Below are positions 43,877 through 52,667 of a stretch of DNA of 64,000 nucleotides, in pieces. The position numbers and the translations under genes were made by a program. Position 1 is the stretch's first letter. Each line of letters starts with the position of its first letter. The notes under the pieces were generated by a model. That model saw only the letters and a program-made list of their open reading frames with translations, had not been told where the DNA came from and did no database searches. The stretch lies in assembly GCF_030252345.1 (NCBI RefSeq), contig NZ_CP126980.1:4603501-4667500 (forward strand). The letters are read 5' to 3'. Origin of the DNA: Actinoplanes oblitus (GTDB taxonomy: Bacteria; Actinomycetota; Actinomycetes; Mycobacteriales; Micromonosporaceae).

Positions 43877-44650
43877 GTGCTGGCCGACAAGGTGGTCCTG
43901 GTCGCCGGGGTCGGACCCGGCCTGGGCCGGGCGGTCGCGATCCGCGCCGCCCAGCACGGCGCCGACGTGGTGCTCGCCGCCCGCACCGAGTCCTGCCTGA
44001 CCGAGGTGGCCGGGAAGGTGACCGCCGCCGGCCGCCGCGCGCTGGTGGTGCCCGCCGACCTGACCGACGACGCCGCCAGCGCCGGCCTGGTCCGGGCCGC
44101 GCTCGACGAGTTCGGCAGGGTCGACGGCCTGGTGAACAACGCGTTCGCGATGCCGCCGATGCGCAGCCTGGGCAAGGTCGACCTGGACGACCTGCGGGCC
44201 GGTTTCGACGTCAACGTGCTCGCCGCGCTGCGGCTGACCCGGCTGCTCACCCCGGCGCTGGTCGCGGCCCGGGGCGCGGTCGTGATGGTCAACTCGGCGG
44301 TGCTGCGCCACTCGCGGCGCCCGTTCGGGCCGTACAAGCTGGCCAAGGCCGGGCTGCTCGCGGTCGCGCAGAACCTGGCGAGCGAGCTGGGCCCGCAGGG
44401 CGTCCGGGTCAACTCGGTGGCGCCCGGCTGGATCTGGGCGGACAGCCTGCGCACCTGGTTCGACTACCAGGCCAACCAGCGCGGGGTGCCGACCCAGCGG
44501 ATCTACGACGAGATCGCCGCCGGCACCGACCTGCGCCGCCTGCCCGAGCCGGACGAGGTGGCCGACGCCGCGCTGTTCCTGCTCTCCGACCTGGCCCGCG
44601 GCGTCACCGGCCAGTGCCTCGACGTCAACTGCGGCGAATTCCACCACTGA
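43877..44650 (+). CDS. Short-chain dehydrogenase/reductase (Rv3530c-like)
   Basis: 257 residues with a classical SDR layout: VVLVAGVGPGLGRAVAIRAA (modified nucleotide motif GVGPGLG), LVNNAFAMPP (NNA), NSAVLRHS (Ser), YKLAK (Tyr, Lys) and the C-terminal GQCLDVNCGEFHH. It starts at GTG 43877, three bases after the DUF1214 gene stop. It probably oxidises or reduces a hydroxy/keto group of a sterol intermediate; the exact step is unknown. Confidence 0.88.
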   Translation: MLADKVVLVAGVGPGLGRAVAIRAAQHGADVVLAARTESCLTEVAGKVTAAGRRALVVPADLTDDAASAGLVRAALDEFGRVDGLVNNAFAMPPMRSLGKVDLDDLRAGFDVNVLAALRLTRLLTPALVAARGAVVMVNSAVLRHSRRPFGPYKLAKAGLLAVAQNLASELGPQGVRVNSVAPGWIWADSLRTWFDYQANQRGVPTQRIYDEIAAGTDLRRLPEPDEVADAALFLLSDLARGVTGQCLDVNCGEFHH

Positions 44651-44659
44651 GGAGGCGGC

Positions 44660-45778
44660 ATGCGCGGCACCCGCACCGACGTGGGGACCGTCGATGACCT
44701 GCACGCGTCGGCGACCCGGCTGACGGGACTCGACGACTTCGGCGAGGACGACTATCGCGAGGGGCTGGGGGTGCTGCTCCGGGCGTACCGTGAGCAGGCG
44801 GCCCTGACCCCGGTGGGCAGCAGGATGAGCCGGAGCCTGTTGCGTGCGGCGCTGGTGTCGCGACTGCTCAGCGAGGTCGGCTGGCGGCAGTTCCCGGAGC
44901 ACGCCGGGGTCGCGGTGCGCCGGCCGGTGTTCGTCACCGGGCTGCCGCGGACCGGGACCACCGCGCTGCACCGGCTGCTCGCCGCGGATCCGGCGCATCA
45001 GGGGCTCGAACTGTGGCTGACCGAGGCGCCGCAGCCGCGACCGCCACGGGCGACGTGGGACGGCAACCCGGTCTACGCGATGCTGCGGGACGAGTACGCG
45101 CGGGTGAGCCCCTCGCTCATCGGCGCGCACCACATCGCCGCCGACCAGGTCGAGGAGTGCTGGCGGCTGCTGCGGCAGTCGATGATGTCGGTGTCGTTCG
45201 AGTGCCTGGCCTACCTTCCCAGCTACGCGGAATGGCTCGCCGGGCAGGACTGGACCGCCGCCTACCGACGGCATCGGCGCAATCTCCAGCTGATCGGGCT
45301 GCCCGATCGGGAACGCCGGTGGGTGCTGAAGAACCCCAGCCACCTGTTCGCCCTCGACGCGTTGCTGGCCGCCTATCCGGACGCGGTGGTGATCCAGACG
45401 CATCGCGCGCCGCGGACCGTGATCGCCTCGGTGTGCAGCCTCAACGCCAAGGCCACGGCCGGGTGGTCGTCGTTGTTCCAGGGCGAGGTGCTCGGGCGGG
45501 CGCAGCTGGCGTTGTGGTCGCGCGGGCTGCGGGAGTTCGCGGCGTCGCGAGCGCGCCACGACCCGGCGCACTTCATCGACGTCGACTACGACGACTTCGT
45601 GGCGGACCCCCGAGCAACCGTGGAGATGATCTACGAGCGGCTGGGCACGCCGCTGGACCCGTCGGTGGTGGCTGCCTGGCAGGCGCCGCCGCGCGGACCG
45701 GCGCACCGGTACGACCTCGCCGACTTCGGACTGACCGAGGCCGAGGTGGACGCGGCGTTTCCGGTGCGGGGTCGTTGA
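44660..45778 (+). CDS. Sulfotransferase-family protein (Rv3529c-like)
   Basis: 372 residues: the PAPS 5'-phosphosulfate loop is VTGLPRTGTTALHRLLA; the 3'-phosphate region is WVLKNPSHLFALDALLAAYP and VIQTHRAPRTVIASV. This matches the large sulfotransferase-like family of actinobacteria that includes Rv3529c. Substrate unknown; the regulon suggests a sterol or CoA ester. ATG 44660 follows GAGGCGGC, with a nine-base gap after the SDR, so it is the last gene of the KstR-controlled trio. Confidence 0.85.
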   Translation: MRGTRTDVGTVDDLHASATRLTGLDDFGEDDYREGLGVLLRAYREQAALTPVGSRMSRSLLRAALVSRLLSEVGWRQFPEHAGVAVRRPVFVTGLPRTGTTALHRLLAADPAHQGLELWLTEAPQPRPPRATWDGNPVYAMLRDEYARVSPSLIGAHHIAADQVEECWRLLRQSMMSVSFECLAYLPSYAEWLAGQDWTAAYRRHRRNLQLIGLPDRERRWVLKNPSHLFALDALLAAYPDAVVIQTHRAPRTVIASVCSLNAKATAGWSSLFQGEVLGRAQLALWSRGLREFAASRARHDPAHFIDVDYDDFVADPRATVEMIYERLGTPLDPSVVAAWQAPPRGPAHRYDLADFGLTEAEVDAAFPVRGR

Positions 45779-45841
45779 GCGGACGAGGGTCGTGCGGTTT
45801 ACTGGGGACCGATTCCGGCTCCCTTCCGACAGGGCGGTTCC

Positions 45842-46177
45842 ATGTCTGACGATCTCCCGAGCGCCGACGCCACGCTGACCTTCCTGGTCGCCGCCGACGA
45901 CGATCCGGACGGGGGTAGCAAGGGCATCTTCAGCCGCGGCGACCGCGATGTGGCGCTCCGCCAGATCAGCGTGGAGACCGTCCAGCGCAACCTCGCATCG
46001 ACGATCGCCGGCCTGCGGCAGGCGTTCGCCGGCCTGCGGGACGCCGCCGGCGACCTGCCTCTCAAGAGTGTCGAGGTGTCGTTCGAGGTGAGCGCGACAG
46101 GCACGATCACCATCCTGGGCACCGGGGTCGAGACGAGCGGGACCGGCGGAATCACGCTGACGTTCGAACGCGCGTAG
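45842..46177 (+). CDS. Small partner protein of the caspase-Hsp90 system
   Basis: 111 residues: DATLTFLVAADDDPDGGSKG, IFSRGDRDVALRQISVETVQ, NLASTIAGLRQAFAGLRDAA, SVEVSFEVSATGTITILG, GGITLTFERA. A predicted helix hairpin is followed by beta strands. The shape and place fit the small peptidase-co-occurring proteins (Pepco/TCD-like) seen beside caspases and trypsins in actinobacterial conflict systems; the family name is my best guess. The gene ends five bases before the caspase ATG, so the pair is one transcription unit. Confidence 0.65.
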   Translation: MSDDLPSADATLTFLVAADDDPDGGSKGIFSRGDRDVALRQISVETVQRNLASTIAGLRQAFAGLRDAAGDLPLKSVEVSFEVSATGTITILGTGVETSGTGGITLTFERA

Positions 46178-46182
46178 CGCAC

Positions 46183-49100
46183 ATGGTCAGGCGACCGCGG
46201 CGCGCGCTGCTGATCGGCGTGTCCGAGTACGACGACTCCTCGATCGACTCGCTGCGCTTCATCGACGACGACCTGGACGATCTGGGTGAGGCCCTGACCT
46301 CGGTCGGCTACGAGGTCGTCAGGCATCCGCGGCAGCAGAACGACCGCGACCGGATCGACACCGCCATCGAGCAGTTCTGCCGGCAAGCCGAATCCGGCCA
46401 GCAACTGCTCATCTTCGTGAGTGGTCATGGCATCCACCGCGACGGCCGGGACTTCCTGCTGCCCTCCAGCGCGGACACGACCAGCCGGAAGTTCACCGAG
46501 AAGTGCCTGGAGATCGAGTTCGACGGGCACATCGAGAGCACCCGGTGCGGCGACGTCCTGGTGGTGGTCGACGCCTGCCGCGAGGGCGTGCGGCTGCAGG
46601 AGAAAAGCGGCTACAGCTATGTGCACAGCTGGGGCCAGCAACAGCGAAAGCGGTCCGCCGCCCGGACGATCGCCTACCTCTATGCCTGTTCCAGCGGTGA
46701 GTACGCGCACTGGAGGAAGACCGCGGACGGGACGTTCAGCCTGTTCACCCGGGCCTTCAGCCGGGCGCTCACGGACCCTTCGGTGCCGGGCACGCTGACC
46801 GGCGTACGCGAGGCGGTCCAGGTCCGCCTGGAGACCTTCAGCGCCGAGTTGGGTGTGCCCCTGCAGAAACCGCACCTCGACGGTGACGGTGATCGATGCG
46901 CGCGGCTGGTCCTGGTGGACCGGACGGTGCCCGTGCTGGTGTCACGAGGCGCGGCCGGCTGGGCCGACTACGCCAGGACCCACGCCGTCTGGGACCTGGT
47001 CCACGCCAAACCCGGTGCTCCCGAGCTGCCGGAGTCGGCCGCCGGCCTGCGTGACGCCACGGTGGAGTGCGTCGAGACCTGGTCACGGGAGTACCGGCGA
47101 CTGCGCGAGTCGCTGAACGACGACCCCTGGTGGGACGAGGAACTCGCCAGCCGGATGCACGACCGGCTGTCGTGGATGATCAAGCACCTGCTCAACCGCG
47201 GCAAGCTGGCCGAGGCGGACAAGCCGCCGCTGAGTCCGGCCGAGGCCGCCGTTCTGGTCCTGATGCCGTTCGCGCAGCAACTGCACCGGGCGTCGGCCGC
47301 CGTCGCGTACCGGTCGGTGCTGGACGAGCCCGACCCGGCGGACGACAGGTGTGCCGAGTTCGCTCGTTACGTCGAGGGGCGCAGTCGCATCCGGCGCCGG
47401 CTGCGTCGCCTCGTCGCGGACGGCGACCAGGCGCACGCGAGCACCATCCGGTGGGCGGCCTACCACCGGTGGCTCGCGCAACGAGCCCAGCTCTATCGCA
47501 CCGAGGTGATCGCGGAAAGCCTGCTGGCCCCGCTCGCGCCGCCGGGCAACCAATCCGCGTCGCTGCTGCGTGACGTGGCCTCCGCCGAGCGGCTGGCCCG
47601 GCTGCTGCGCGCCCTGCGCAGCGATCCGGAGGCGGCCGGCTCCGGCGATCCGGCGCTGGACGCCCTCGGTGGGACCGACATCCCGGCCGGTGCCCAGACG
47701 GTGGCCGGCGGATCGCCCGACGAGCAGACCGTACGGGACCGGCTCCTCGCGCTCATCCTGCTGGTCGCCGAGGAGTTCACCATCGACGCGACGGCGCTGC
47801 CGAGCATGGTGACCGACCACATCGGCCTCAACGACGGCATCGAGCCGGTCGAGGTGCTGCGCGCCGTCCAGGGCGCCCGGTGGTCGGCGCGCGGCCGCAC
47901 CCGGGTGCTGGAGGCGCAGTGCCCGCACCAGGCGGTGGAGCTGGCGCTCGCCGAGCATACGAACGGGATCGCCGAGGTGCTGCGGCGCGTCGACGCCGCC
48001 GCGGAGGCCGACCGTACTCTGGAAGCGCTGCGGGATCTGCCCACGCACGTCGCGGCCGACGGCTTGCGGCCGCTGCCCGGACCCGACGGCCAGCCCCGGT
48101 ACGACATGGTGGGCTTCCGCTTCCGCCTGGACGACGACCAGGTGCAGGAGCTGCTCATGGGCGAGCAACTGTACGGTGATCCGGCGCTGGCCATCCGGGA
48201 GCTGTACCAGAACGCCCTGGATGCCTGCCGGTACCGCCGCGCGCGAACGCAGCACCTGCGCAAGCAGGGACGGTGGACTGCCGACTGGGACGGCCAGATC
48301 GCGTTCACCCAGGGCGTCGACGAGCGTGGCCGGGCATGGCTGGAGTGCCGCGACAACGGGATCGGCATGTCCGAGCGGGAGTTGGGCAGCGTCTTCTCCC
48401 ACGCGGGGGCACGCTTCGCGGACCTGCCGGAATTCCTCGAAGAGCGTGCCGTCTGGGACAAGGAGGACATCGAGTTCCACCCGAACAGCCGGTTCGGGAT
48501 CGGTGTCCTGAGCTACTTCATGCTCGGTGACGAGATCGAGGTGACGACGGCGCGGTTCTCCCGGGACGGGTCCATCGCGGCACGGCTGCGGGTGGACATC
48601 GACGGGCCGGGCTCGCTCTGCCGGATCCGTACGGTCGATGCGGGTTCCGCCGAGTCCGGCACGACCATCCGCGTCTACCTGCGGCCGGACATCTCGGTGT
48701 CCTGCACGAACCTGCTGTCCCGGCTGCTGTGGGTCGCCGAGTTCCCGGTCACGGCCTCGGACGGGGCGACCACCCTCACCTGGGAGCCGGGGGAGCTGTC
48801 CCCCTACGCGCCGGCCGGCGGTGACCGGGTGATCGGCAGGAGCCGGGACTACGGCTACGAGCGTTCCGCCCGGATCCTCGATCAGGTTCTCCCGTCCACC
48901 ACCGCACATGTCTGGTGGTGCAAGGGACCCGGCGGGATCCTCGCCGACGGTCTGTGGGCCGGAAACGCGCCTTTCGGGTACGTCGTCAACCTGGTGGGTC
49001 CGAAGGTTCCGCGGCTGACGGTGGATCGTCGTCGCATCCTGTCGATGGACGAGAGCCACGTGGAGCGTCTCCTGCGCGGTTCCCTGGACGACCTGTTCGC

Positions 49101-51237
49101 CGAGAACGGCCGCCTGCTCACCCTGGACTGGCTCAGCCGGGTCGCGGACAAGTATCTGGGGCTGGCCGACGAGATCGCGGAGCGGATGATCGATCGCGGC
49201 ATCGAGCTCGCCGTCGGCTACGGCATCACGATCAAGACCGCTCTCGTCGGGGTCTTCCCGACCGATCGCCTGCTCTTCTCGACGGACGTCCCGTCGCGCG
49301 CGACGGACACCTTCGACGACGCCCTGCCGGAGAGCGAACGACTGTCGGTGGGCCGGTGGCGGCTCTACCAATACCTGCGGGCCGGATGCGTTGCCGGGGT
49401 CCGTCTCGCCACAGCGCAACCGGCCGTGGCGCCGGCCCGCCCCTCGGACGTCTGGGTCCTGTCGCTGGGTACACAAGGACCGCATCCCTGGCCGGATCCC
49501 GCCCGGCCGGTGCCCGTCCGGCACGTGTTGACGGCCGCCGCGCGGCTGGGCTGGCCCATCCGACGCGTTGTCGAGCGGCTGATCGAACTCGGACTCTCCG
49601 CCGCGGAATTCGACTGGCCGGACTGCACCCTCGGCACCGACGACGCCCGGCTGCTGGCGGAGTATCCCGCGGGCCAAGACGATCTCACCCGGCCGGCCCC
49701 ACCCGGGTGTGTCTCGGTGGCCGCCATGCGGCTCGGGTGGTCACCCCGCCGGGTCGCCGAGCGACTGGCCGAGATGGGCCTGCCGGTGCCCGATCTCGCC
49801 TGGCCGGCCACCGCCCTCGGTGACGACGACGCCGAACTGCTGCCGATCCGACGTGTCGGCATCGCTCCCTGGCTCGATCCCGCGCAGCCGGCCCCGATCA
49901 GGCACGTGTTCGTCGCCGCGGCCAGGTCGCGCAAGTCGCCTCGGCAGGTGGCCCGGCGCATGACGGAACTCGGTCTGTTCGTACCCGAAGTCGACTGGCC
50001 GGACGTGGTCCTTGGCAACGACGACGTCCAGCTTCTGCCGCGGGAGCCCATCGGCCAGGAGTCATGGCTCGATCCCGCGCGGCCGGCCCCGATCAGGCAC
50101 GTGTTCCTCGCCGCGGCGAGGTTGCGCACGTCGCCTCGACAGGTGGCCCAGCGGCTGACGGAGATCGGCCTGCCGGTCTCCGACTTCGCCTGGCCGAGCC
50201 TCGTCATGAACAATGCCGACGCTCGGCTTCTGCCTCAGGATTCCGACAGCACGTTCCCGTGGTTCGAGCTCGACGAGCCGGCGCTGCCCGGATACATCTC
50301 GGTAGCCGCCGCGCGCGTGGAGTGGTCCCCGCGCCGGGCTGCCGAGCGCCTGACCGAGCTCGGCCTGCCGGTGCCCGCGGGCGACTGGCCCGACCGCGCC
50401 CTGAGCATCGACGACGCCCGGCTGCTGTCGTTGGACCTCGACGGCCGGGGGCCCTGGCTCGATCCCGTGGAGCCGGCACCGCCGGGGCGTGTCTCGGTGG
50501 CCGCGGCCCGGTTGGGGTGGTCGCCTCGCCGGGTTGCCGAGCGCCTGATGGAGCTCGGCCTGTCGGTGTCCGGGTCGGACTGGCCGGAGACGCTGCTCAG
50601 CAACGATGACTGCCGCCTGCTGTCACAGGACCTCGACGGCGAGAGCCCGTGGCTCGATCCCGAGGTGCCGGCACCGCCGGGGCGTGTCTCGGTGGCCGCG
50701 GCCCGGTTGGGGTGGTCGCCTCGCCGGGTTGCCGAGCGCCTGATGGAGCTCGGCCTGTCGGTGTCCGGGTCGGACTGGCCGGCCGGCCCTCTCAGCAACG
50801 ATGACGCCCGTCTGCTGTCCGAGGGCTTCGACGGTGAAGGCCCGTGGCTGGATCCCGAGCAGCCGGTCTCCATCGGTCACGTGTTCGTTGCGGCGGCGAT
50901 CCTGCGGCGGTCACCCCAGCAGGCGGCGCTGCGCCTGCTGGAACTCGGCCTGGGCGTGCCGGATTTCGCCTGGCCGGATGTCACCGTCGGCGACGATGAC
51001 CGCGCGTTCTTCGGTGGGATGCTCGCCGGGGACGAGGATGACCAGGAGGAGTTGGAGAACGCCCTCCGATCCCCGGTGAATCCCGGTGTCCTGCTGCCCG
51101 GCGTCAACGGTGGCCGCTGGTCCATCGGACGCGTCGCCCTGCGACTGCGGCATCTGGGGTTCCGGCTCCCGGAGGAGATCGAGGTCGTTCCGGCGGAGCT
51201 GCCGAGGACCGACCGACTGCGGCGCGCGCTCGACTGA
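46183..51237 (+). CDS. Giant caspase-Hsp90-like ATPase with tandem winged-helix-like repeats
   Basis: 1684 residues. (1) Caspase domain 1-245: FVSGHG (His near 82) and VVVDACREG (Cys near 131). (2) Helical middle 250-640. (3) GHKL/Hsp90-like ATPase 640-1080: RELYQNALDACRYRR (N box with Asn), ECRDNGIGMSERELG (DxGxG), FGIGVLSYFML, VNLVGPKVPRLTVDRRR. (4) From about 1103, eight repeats of about 65 residues plus a degenerate ninth; consensus PWLDP-PAP--VSVAAARLG, WSPRRVAERL-ELGL-V, DWP---L--DDARLL, resembling the wHTH repeats reported next to Hsp90 domains in conflict proteins. ATP-driven assembly may gate the caspase, with the repeats binding an invader or nucleic acid; this is inferred. No transmembrane segment. 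The start is ATG 46183. Confidence 0.88.
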   Translation: MVRRPRRALLIGVSEYDDSSIDSLRFIDDDLDDLGEALTSVGYEVVRHPRQQNDRDRIDTAIEQFCRQAESGQQLLIFVSGHGIHRDGRDFLLPSSADTTSRKFTEKCLEIEFDGHIESTRCGDVLVVVDACREGVRLQEKSGYSYVHSWGQQQRKRSAARTIAYLYACSSGEYAHWRKTADGTFSLFTRAFSRALTDPSVPGTLTGVREAVQVRLETFSAELGVPLQKPHLDGDGDRCARLVLVDRTVPVLVSRGAAGWADYARTHAVWDLVHAKPGAPELPESAAGLRDATVECVETWSREYRRLRESLNDDPWWDEELASRMHDRLSWMIKHLLNRGKLAEADKPPLSPAEAAVLVLMPFAQQLHRASAAVAYRSVLDEPDPADDRCAEFARYVEGRSRIRRRLRRLVADGDQAHASTIRWAAYHRWLAQRAQLYRTEVIAESLLAPLAPPGNQSASLLRDVASAERLARLLRALRSDPEAAGSGDPALDALGGTDIPAGAQTVAGGSPDEQTVRDRLLALILLVAEEFTIDATALPSMVTDHIGLNDGIEPVEVLRAVQGARWSARGRTRVLEAQCPHQAVELALAEHTNGIAEVLRRVDAAAEADRTLEALRDLPTHVAADGLRPLPGPDGQPRYDMVGFRFRLDDDQVQELLMGEQLYGDPALAIRELYQNALDACRYRRARTQHLRKQGRWTADWDGQIAFTQGVDERGRAWLECRDNGIGMSERELGSVFSHAGARFADLPEFLEERAVWDKEDIEFHPNSRFGIGVLSYFMLGDEIEVTTARFSRDGSIAARLRVDIDGPGSLCRIRTVDAGSAESGTTIRVYLRPDISVSCTNLLSRLLWVAEFPVTASDGATTLTWEPGELSPYAPAGGDRVIGRSRDYGYERSARILDQVLPSTTAHVWWCKGPGGILADGLWAGNAPFGYVVNLVGPKVPRLTVDRRRILSMDESHVERLLRGSLDDLFAENGRLLTLDWLSRVADKYLGLADEIAERMIDRGIELAVGYGITIKTALVGVFPTDRLLFSTDVPSRATDTFDDALPESERLSVGRWRLYQYLRAGCVAGVRLATAQPAVAPARPSDVWVLSLGTQGPHPWPDPARPVPVRHVLTAAARLGWPIRRVVERLIELGLSAAEFDWPDCTLGTDDARLLAEYPAGQDDLTRPAPPGCVSVAAMRLGWSPRRVAERLAEMGLPVPDLAWPATALGDDDAELLPIRRVGIAPWLDPAQPAPIRHVFVAAARSRKSPRQVARRMTELGLFVPEVDWPDVVLGNDDVQLLPREPIGQESWLDPARPAPIRHVFLAAARLRTSPRQVAQRLTEIGLPVSDFAWPSLVMNNADARLLPQDSDSTFPWFELDEPALPGYISVAAARVEWSPRRAAERLTELGLPVPAGDWPDRALSIDDARLLSLDLDGRGPWLDPVEPAPPGRVSVAAARLGWSPRRVAERLMELGLSVSGSDWPETLLSNDDCRLLSQDLDGESPWLDPEVPAPPGRVSVAAARLGWSPRRVAERLMELGLSVSGSDWPAGPLSNDDARLLSEGFDGEGPWLDPEQPVSIGHVFVAAAILRRSPQQAALRLLELGLGVPDFAWPDVTVGDDDRAFFGGMLAGDEDDQEELENALRSPVNPGVLLPGVNGGRWSIGRVALRLRHLGFRLPEEIEVVPAELPRTDRLRRALD
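49480..51030 (+). repeat. Tandem 195-bp coding repeats (wHTH-like units)
   Basis: About eight in-frame units of close to 195 bp (65 codons) each start with a PWLDP-like segment; PWLDP starts at 50452, 50647 and 50842 are exactly 195 bp apart. Units differ by 30-60 percent except the pair described at 50473-50782. Confidence 0.9.
50473..50782 (+). repeat. Two units sharing 115 identical bases
   Basis: Bases 50473-50587 and 50668-50782 are identical (115 bp, offset 195), while flanking parts of the same units differ. This points to recent duplication or gene conversion inside the array. Confidence 0.9.
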
Positions 51238-51256
51238 TCCGGTCGCCGGTGCCCGA

Positions 51257-52621
51257 CTACTTGACGGCGGCCGCCGGTGGGTGCACCCGCAGGTCGCCGT
51301 GGCGGGACAGGGCCGCGGGCAGGTCGCCGGGGCGGCCGCGCAGGGTGGCGTCGAGGAACGCGGCGGTGGTCTCGGTGGTCATCCGGACGCTTCCGGTGCG
51401 GCCCAGCGAGCCGGTCAGGGCGGGGAGCGGCGGCAGGAAGAGCGGGGCGTCGGTGAAGGTGAGGTGGGCGCTGCCGGGCACGGTGAGCCGGTAGCTGGTC
51501 GCCGTGCCGCGGTCCAGGATTGCGGTCAGCAGCGCGAGGTAGTCGGTGTCGGCCCGGTCCTCGATCGGGTGGGTGAGGGCGAGCACCGGCTGGCGCAGGG
51601 GGCCCTGGTCCGGGTCGGGGCCGCCATCGAGGTTGATGACGGCGGTGAAGCGCGGGTCCCGCTCGGCGGCGCGCATGGCGGCGGCCCCGCCGACCGAGTG
51701 GCCGGTCGCCGCGGCCCGTGCGGTGTCGAACCGTCCGGTGAAGGGGCCGGGCAGCTCACCACGGTCGAGGCGGCCAAGCTGGGTGAGCACGAAACTGAGA
51801 TCCGCGGCCCGCACGGCGACCCAGCCGGCCCGCCGGCGGTCGTCCTCGGCCCGGTTGCCGGTCGACGCGATCCGGGTCCGCAGGACGCGTCCGTCGGCGA
51901 GCACGACGGCTGCCGAGTCGTACGGGTGGTCGACGCCGGCGACGAGGTAACCGCGGCTGGCCAGGTCCTCAGCCCACGCGGTGTTCTGGGTGCGGGTGCC
52001 GCCCAGACCGGGGGAGAACAGCACCACCGGGAAGCGGCCGGCGGCCGGGGCGGCATCCGGCGCCGCGTGGCTGTGCGCGCGGGTCGGCCCGTCCAGCAGG
52101 AACGCCGGCGCTCCCAGGTAGCCGGCCTCCGCGCCGGCCACGATCTCCGCCTCGTGCCGGGTCCGGCCCAGGTACTGCGCTCGCGGCGCATCCGGGCCGG
52201 GCGACTGTGCCGGGTACCACAGTTGGACGACGACGGTGCGCCGATCCGGCTCGGTCCACTGCATGACCGTGGTGCCGACCGCGGACGGCCCGGACGGCTG
52301 CGGGAACTCCGGCACCGGCAGCGCCCATGCCGCGCCCGTACCCGAGGCGACCAGCGCGAGACAGGCCACGGATCCGGGCAGCGCCAGTCTCCAGCCGGCC
52401 CGGCCGCGGCGCCGGCGCAGCAGCCAGGCCACGCCGACCAGCAGGTCGGCGGCCAGCACCGGTAGCAGTTGCCAGCGTGGGTCGGGCAGGGTCAGGGCGG
52501 TGCCGAGCACCACCACACCGGCCGCGGTGAGGGCGGTGGGGCGGCGGGCGACGGCCGGCAGCCAGCGGCTCAGCACCAGGGCGACGGATCCCAGCACGAC
52601 GACGATTTCCCAGACGGTCAC
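51257..52621 (-). CDS. Membrane-anchored alpha/beta hydrolase (PAF-acetylhydrolase/dienelactone type)
   Basis: 454 residues. Three to four N-terminal hydrophobic segments (VVVLGSVALVLSRWL, ALTAAGVVVLGTALTL, LLPVLAADLLVGVAWLL, VACLALVASGTGAAWAL) precede an extracytoplasmic hydrolase domain. It has VVLFSPGLGGTRTQN, nucleophile elbow GHSVGGAAAM, VINLDGG (Asp region) and GSAHLTFTD (His). This is the plasma-type PAF-acetylhydrolase/chlorophyllase-like fold seen in many actinobacteria. Substrate unknown. It stands behind the caspase gene in convergent orientation. Confidence 0.83.
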   Translation of the reverse strand: MTVWEIVVVLGSVALVLSRWLPAVARRPTALTAAGVVVLGTALTLPDPRWQLLPVLAADLLVGVAWLLRRRRGRAGWRLALPGSVACLALVASGTGAAWALPVPEFPQPSGPSAVGTTVMQWTEPDRRTVVVQLWYPAQSPGPDAPRAQYLGRTRHEAEIVAGAEAGYLGAPAFLLDGPTRAHSHAAPDAAPAAGRFPVVLFSPGLGGTRTQNTAWAEDLASRGYLVAGVDHPYDSAAVVLADGRVLRTRIASTGNRAEDDRRRAGWVAVRAADLSFVLTQLGRLDRGELPGPFTGRFDTARAAATGHSVGGAAAMRAAERDPRFTAVINLDGGPDPDQGPLRQPVLALTHPIEDRADTDYLALLTAILDRGTATSYRLTVPGSAHLTFTDAPLFLPPLPALTGSLGRTGSVRMTTETTAAFLDATLRGRPGDLPAALSRHGDLRVHPPAAAVK

Positions 52622-52667
52622 GACAAGATCGTTCTATGCGGCTGCTGAGAGTCCGCTGAGGCGACAG

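Noticed and set aside
42704..45706. A 1000-codon minus-strand frame across the DUF1214-SDR-sulfotransferase operon
   Set aside because: Antisense to three recognisable genes.
47083..49677. An 864-codon minus-strand frame inside the caspase-Hsp90 gene
   Set aside because: Antisense shadow; the plus strand has the GHKL motifs.
49480..51030. Regularly spaced repeats that could suggest a CRISPR array
   Set aside because: The period is 195 bp, units are in frame and diverged at third positions, and they encode a protein repeat.
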